The notes below the pieces were generated by a model that saw only the letters and a program-made list of their open reading frames with translations, was not told where the DNA came from and made no database searches. A DNA stretch of 52,323 bases from assembly GCA_042090305.1 (NCBI GenBank), contig JBELJQ010000010.1, positions 1-52,323 of the forward strand. The letters run 5' to 3'. This document shows, in pieces, positions 52,318 to 52,323 of the stretch. The DNA is from TMED13 sp042090305 (GTDB taxonomy: Bacteria > Pseudomonadota > Alphaproteobacteria > Methylaequorales > Methylaequoraceae). Numbering within the stretch: the stretch's first letter is position 1; every line of letters begins with the position of its first letter. The position numbers and the translations under genes are program-made.

Positions 52318-52323
52318 GTTTGT
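52294..52323 (+). terminator. Candidate Rho-independent terminator of ssrA
   Basis: AAGGGCG (52294-52300) pairs with CGCCCTT (52311-52317); alternatively GGGCGA (52300-52305) pairs with TCGCCC (52310-52315) around TTGT. A T-rich stretch follows and is cut by the window edge. It is either a terminator or a part of the tmRNA's own 3' structure. Confidence 0.5.

Overview
The window is a gene-dense, very A+T-rich chromosomal segment of an alphaproteobacterium. The evidence is a circularly permuted two-piece tmRNA gene at the right edge, the alphaproteobacterial neighbourhood murA-hisG-hisD-infA-maf-tRNA-Phe, the hflK-hflC-degP cluster, and ThyX of the alphaproteobacterial type. Short intergenic gaps, many ATGA-type overlaps and low G+C suggest a streamlined, probably marine free-living lineage (SAR11-like, HIMB59/AEGEAN-169-like or a low-GC Rhodospirillales relative). 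The sequence alone does not decide between these. I see no phage, IS element, CRISPR array or toxin-antitoxin module.

Layout. 1-6.8 kb: glmU-glmS (UDP-GlcNAc supply, minus strand), possibly followed by the first codons of recG at the left edge; divergent gph, a small exported protein, a Sua5/TsaC-type tRNA t6A enzyme and a D-2-hydroxyglutarate-dehydrogenase-like flavoprotein. 6.8-13.6 kb (minus): a long run reading MazG-like pyrophosphatase, a 33-residue basic protein, dcd, murA, hisG, hisD, infA, maf, tRNA-Phe, a lipoprotein and a glycosyltransferase. 13.6-16.8 kb (plus): a membrane-anchored GltB-like FMN protein, a structurally aberrant tRNA-Thr(GGU), a dicarboxylate/amino-acid symporter and a 57-residue protein. 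16.8-23.6 kb (minus): a surface-glycan operon (heptosyltransferase-like GT9, GT2, two GT4, asparagine synthase) ending in dihydroorotase. 23.6-31.4 kb: ygfZ, meaB, glyS/glyQ, a polyprenyl diphosphate synthase, a UbiB-like kinase and an overlapping TetR/COQ9-like gene.

31.5-35.6 kb (plus): apt followed by the least explained block. It holds a TolQ/ExbB/MotA-like channel protein, an ExbD-like protein whose TM anchor carries an unusual periplasmic domain, a two-TM protein and a lipoprotein, then an AI-2E-family permease. The lipoprotein is a paralogue of the one behind tRNA-Phe 25 kb away. 35.6-50.1 kb (all minus): the rod-shape cluster mreB-mreC-mreD-mrdA-rodA, the branched-chain amino acid genes ilvB-ilvN-ilvC-leuA, and hflK-hflC-degP-miaA. 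50.2-52.3 kb: a short Mrp-type ATPase without the usual CxxC, thyX and ssrA.

The genes join into a few themes: envelope construction (glmU/glmS/murA, mre/PBP2/RodA, glycosyltransferases, hflKC-degP, the TolQR-like block), nucleotide supply (dcd, thyX, pyrC, apt, MazG/Maf housecleaning), translation and tRNA quality (glyQS, infA, tsaC, miaA, ygfZ, tmRNA) and amino-acid synthesis (ilv-leu, his). The observations most worth following are the elbow-less tRNA-Thr, the TolQR-like operon with its lipoprotein paralogue, and several small proteins below normal calling thresholds.
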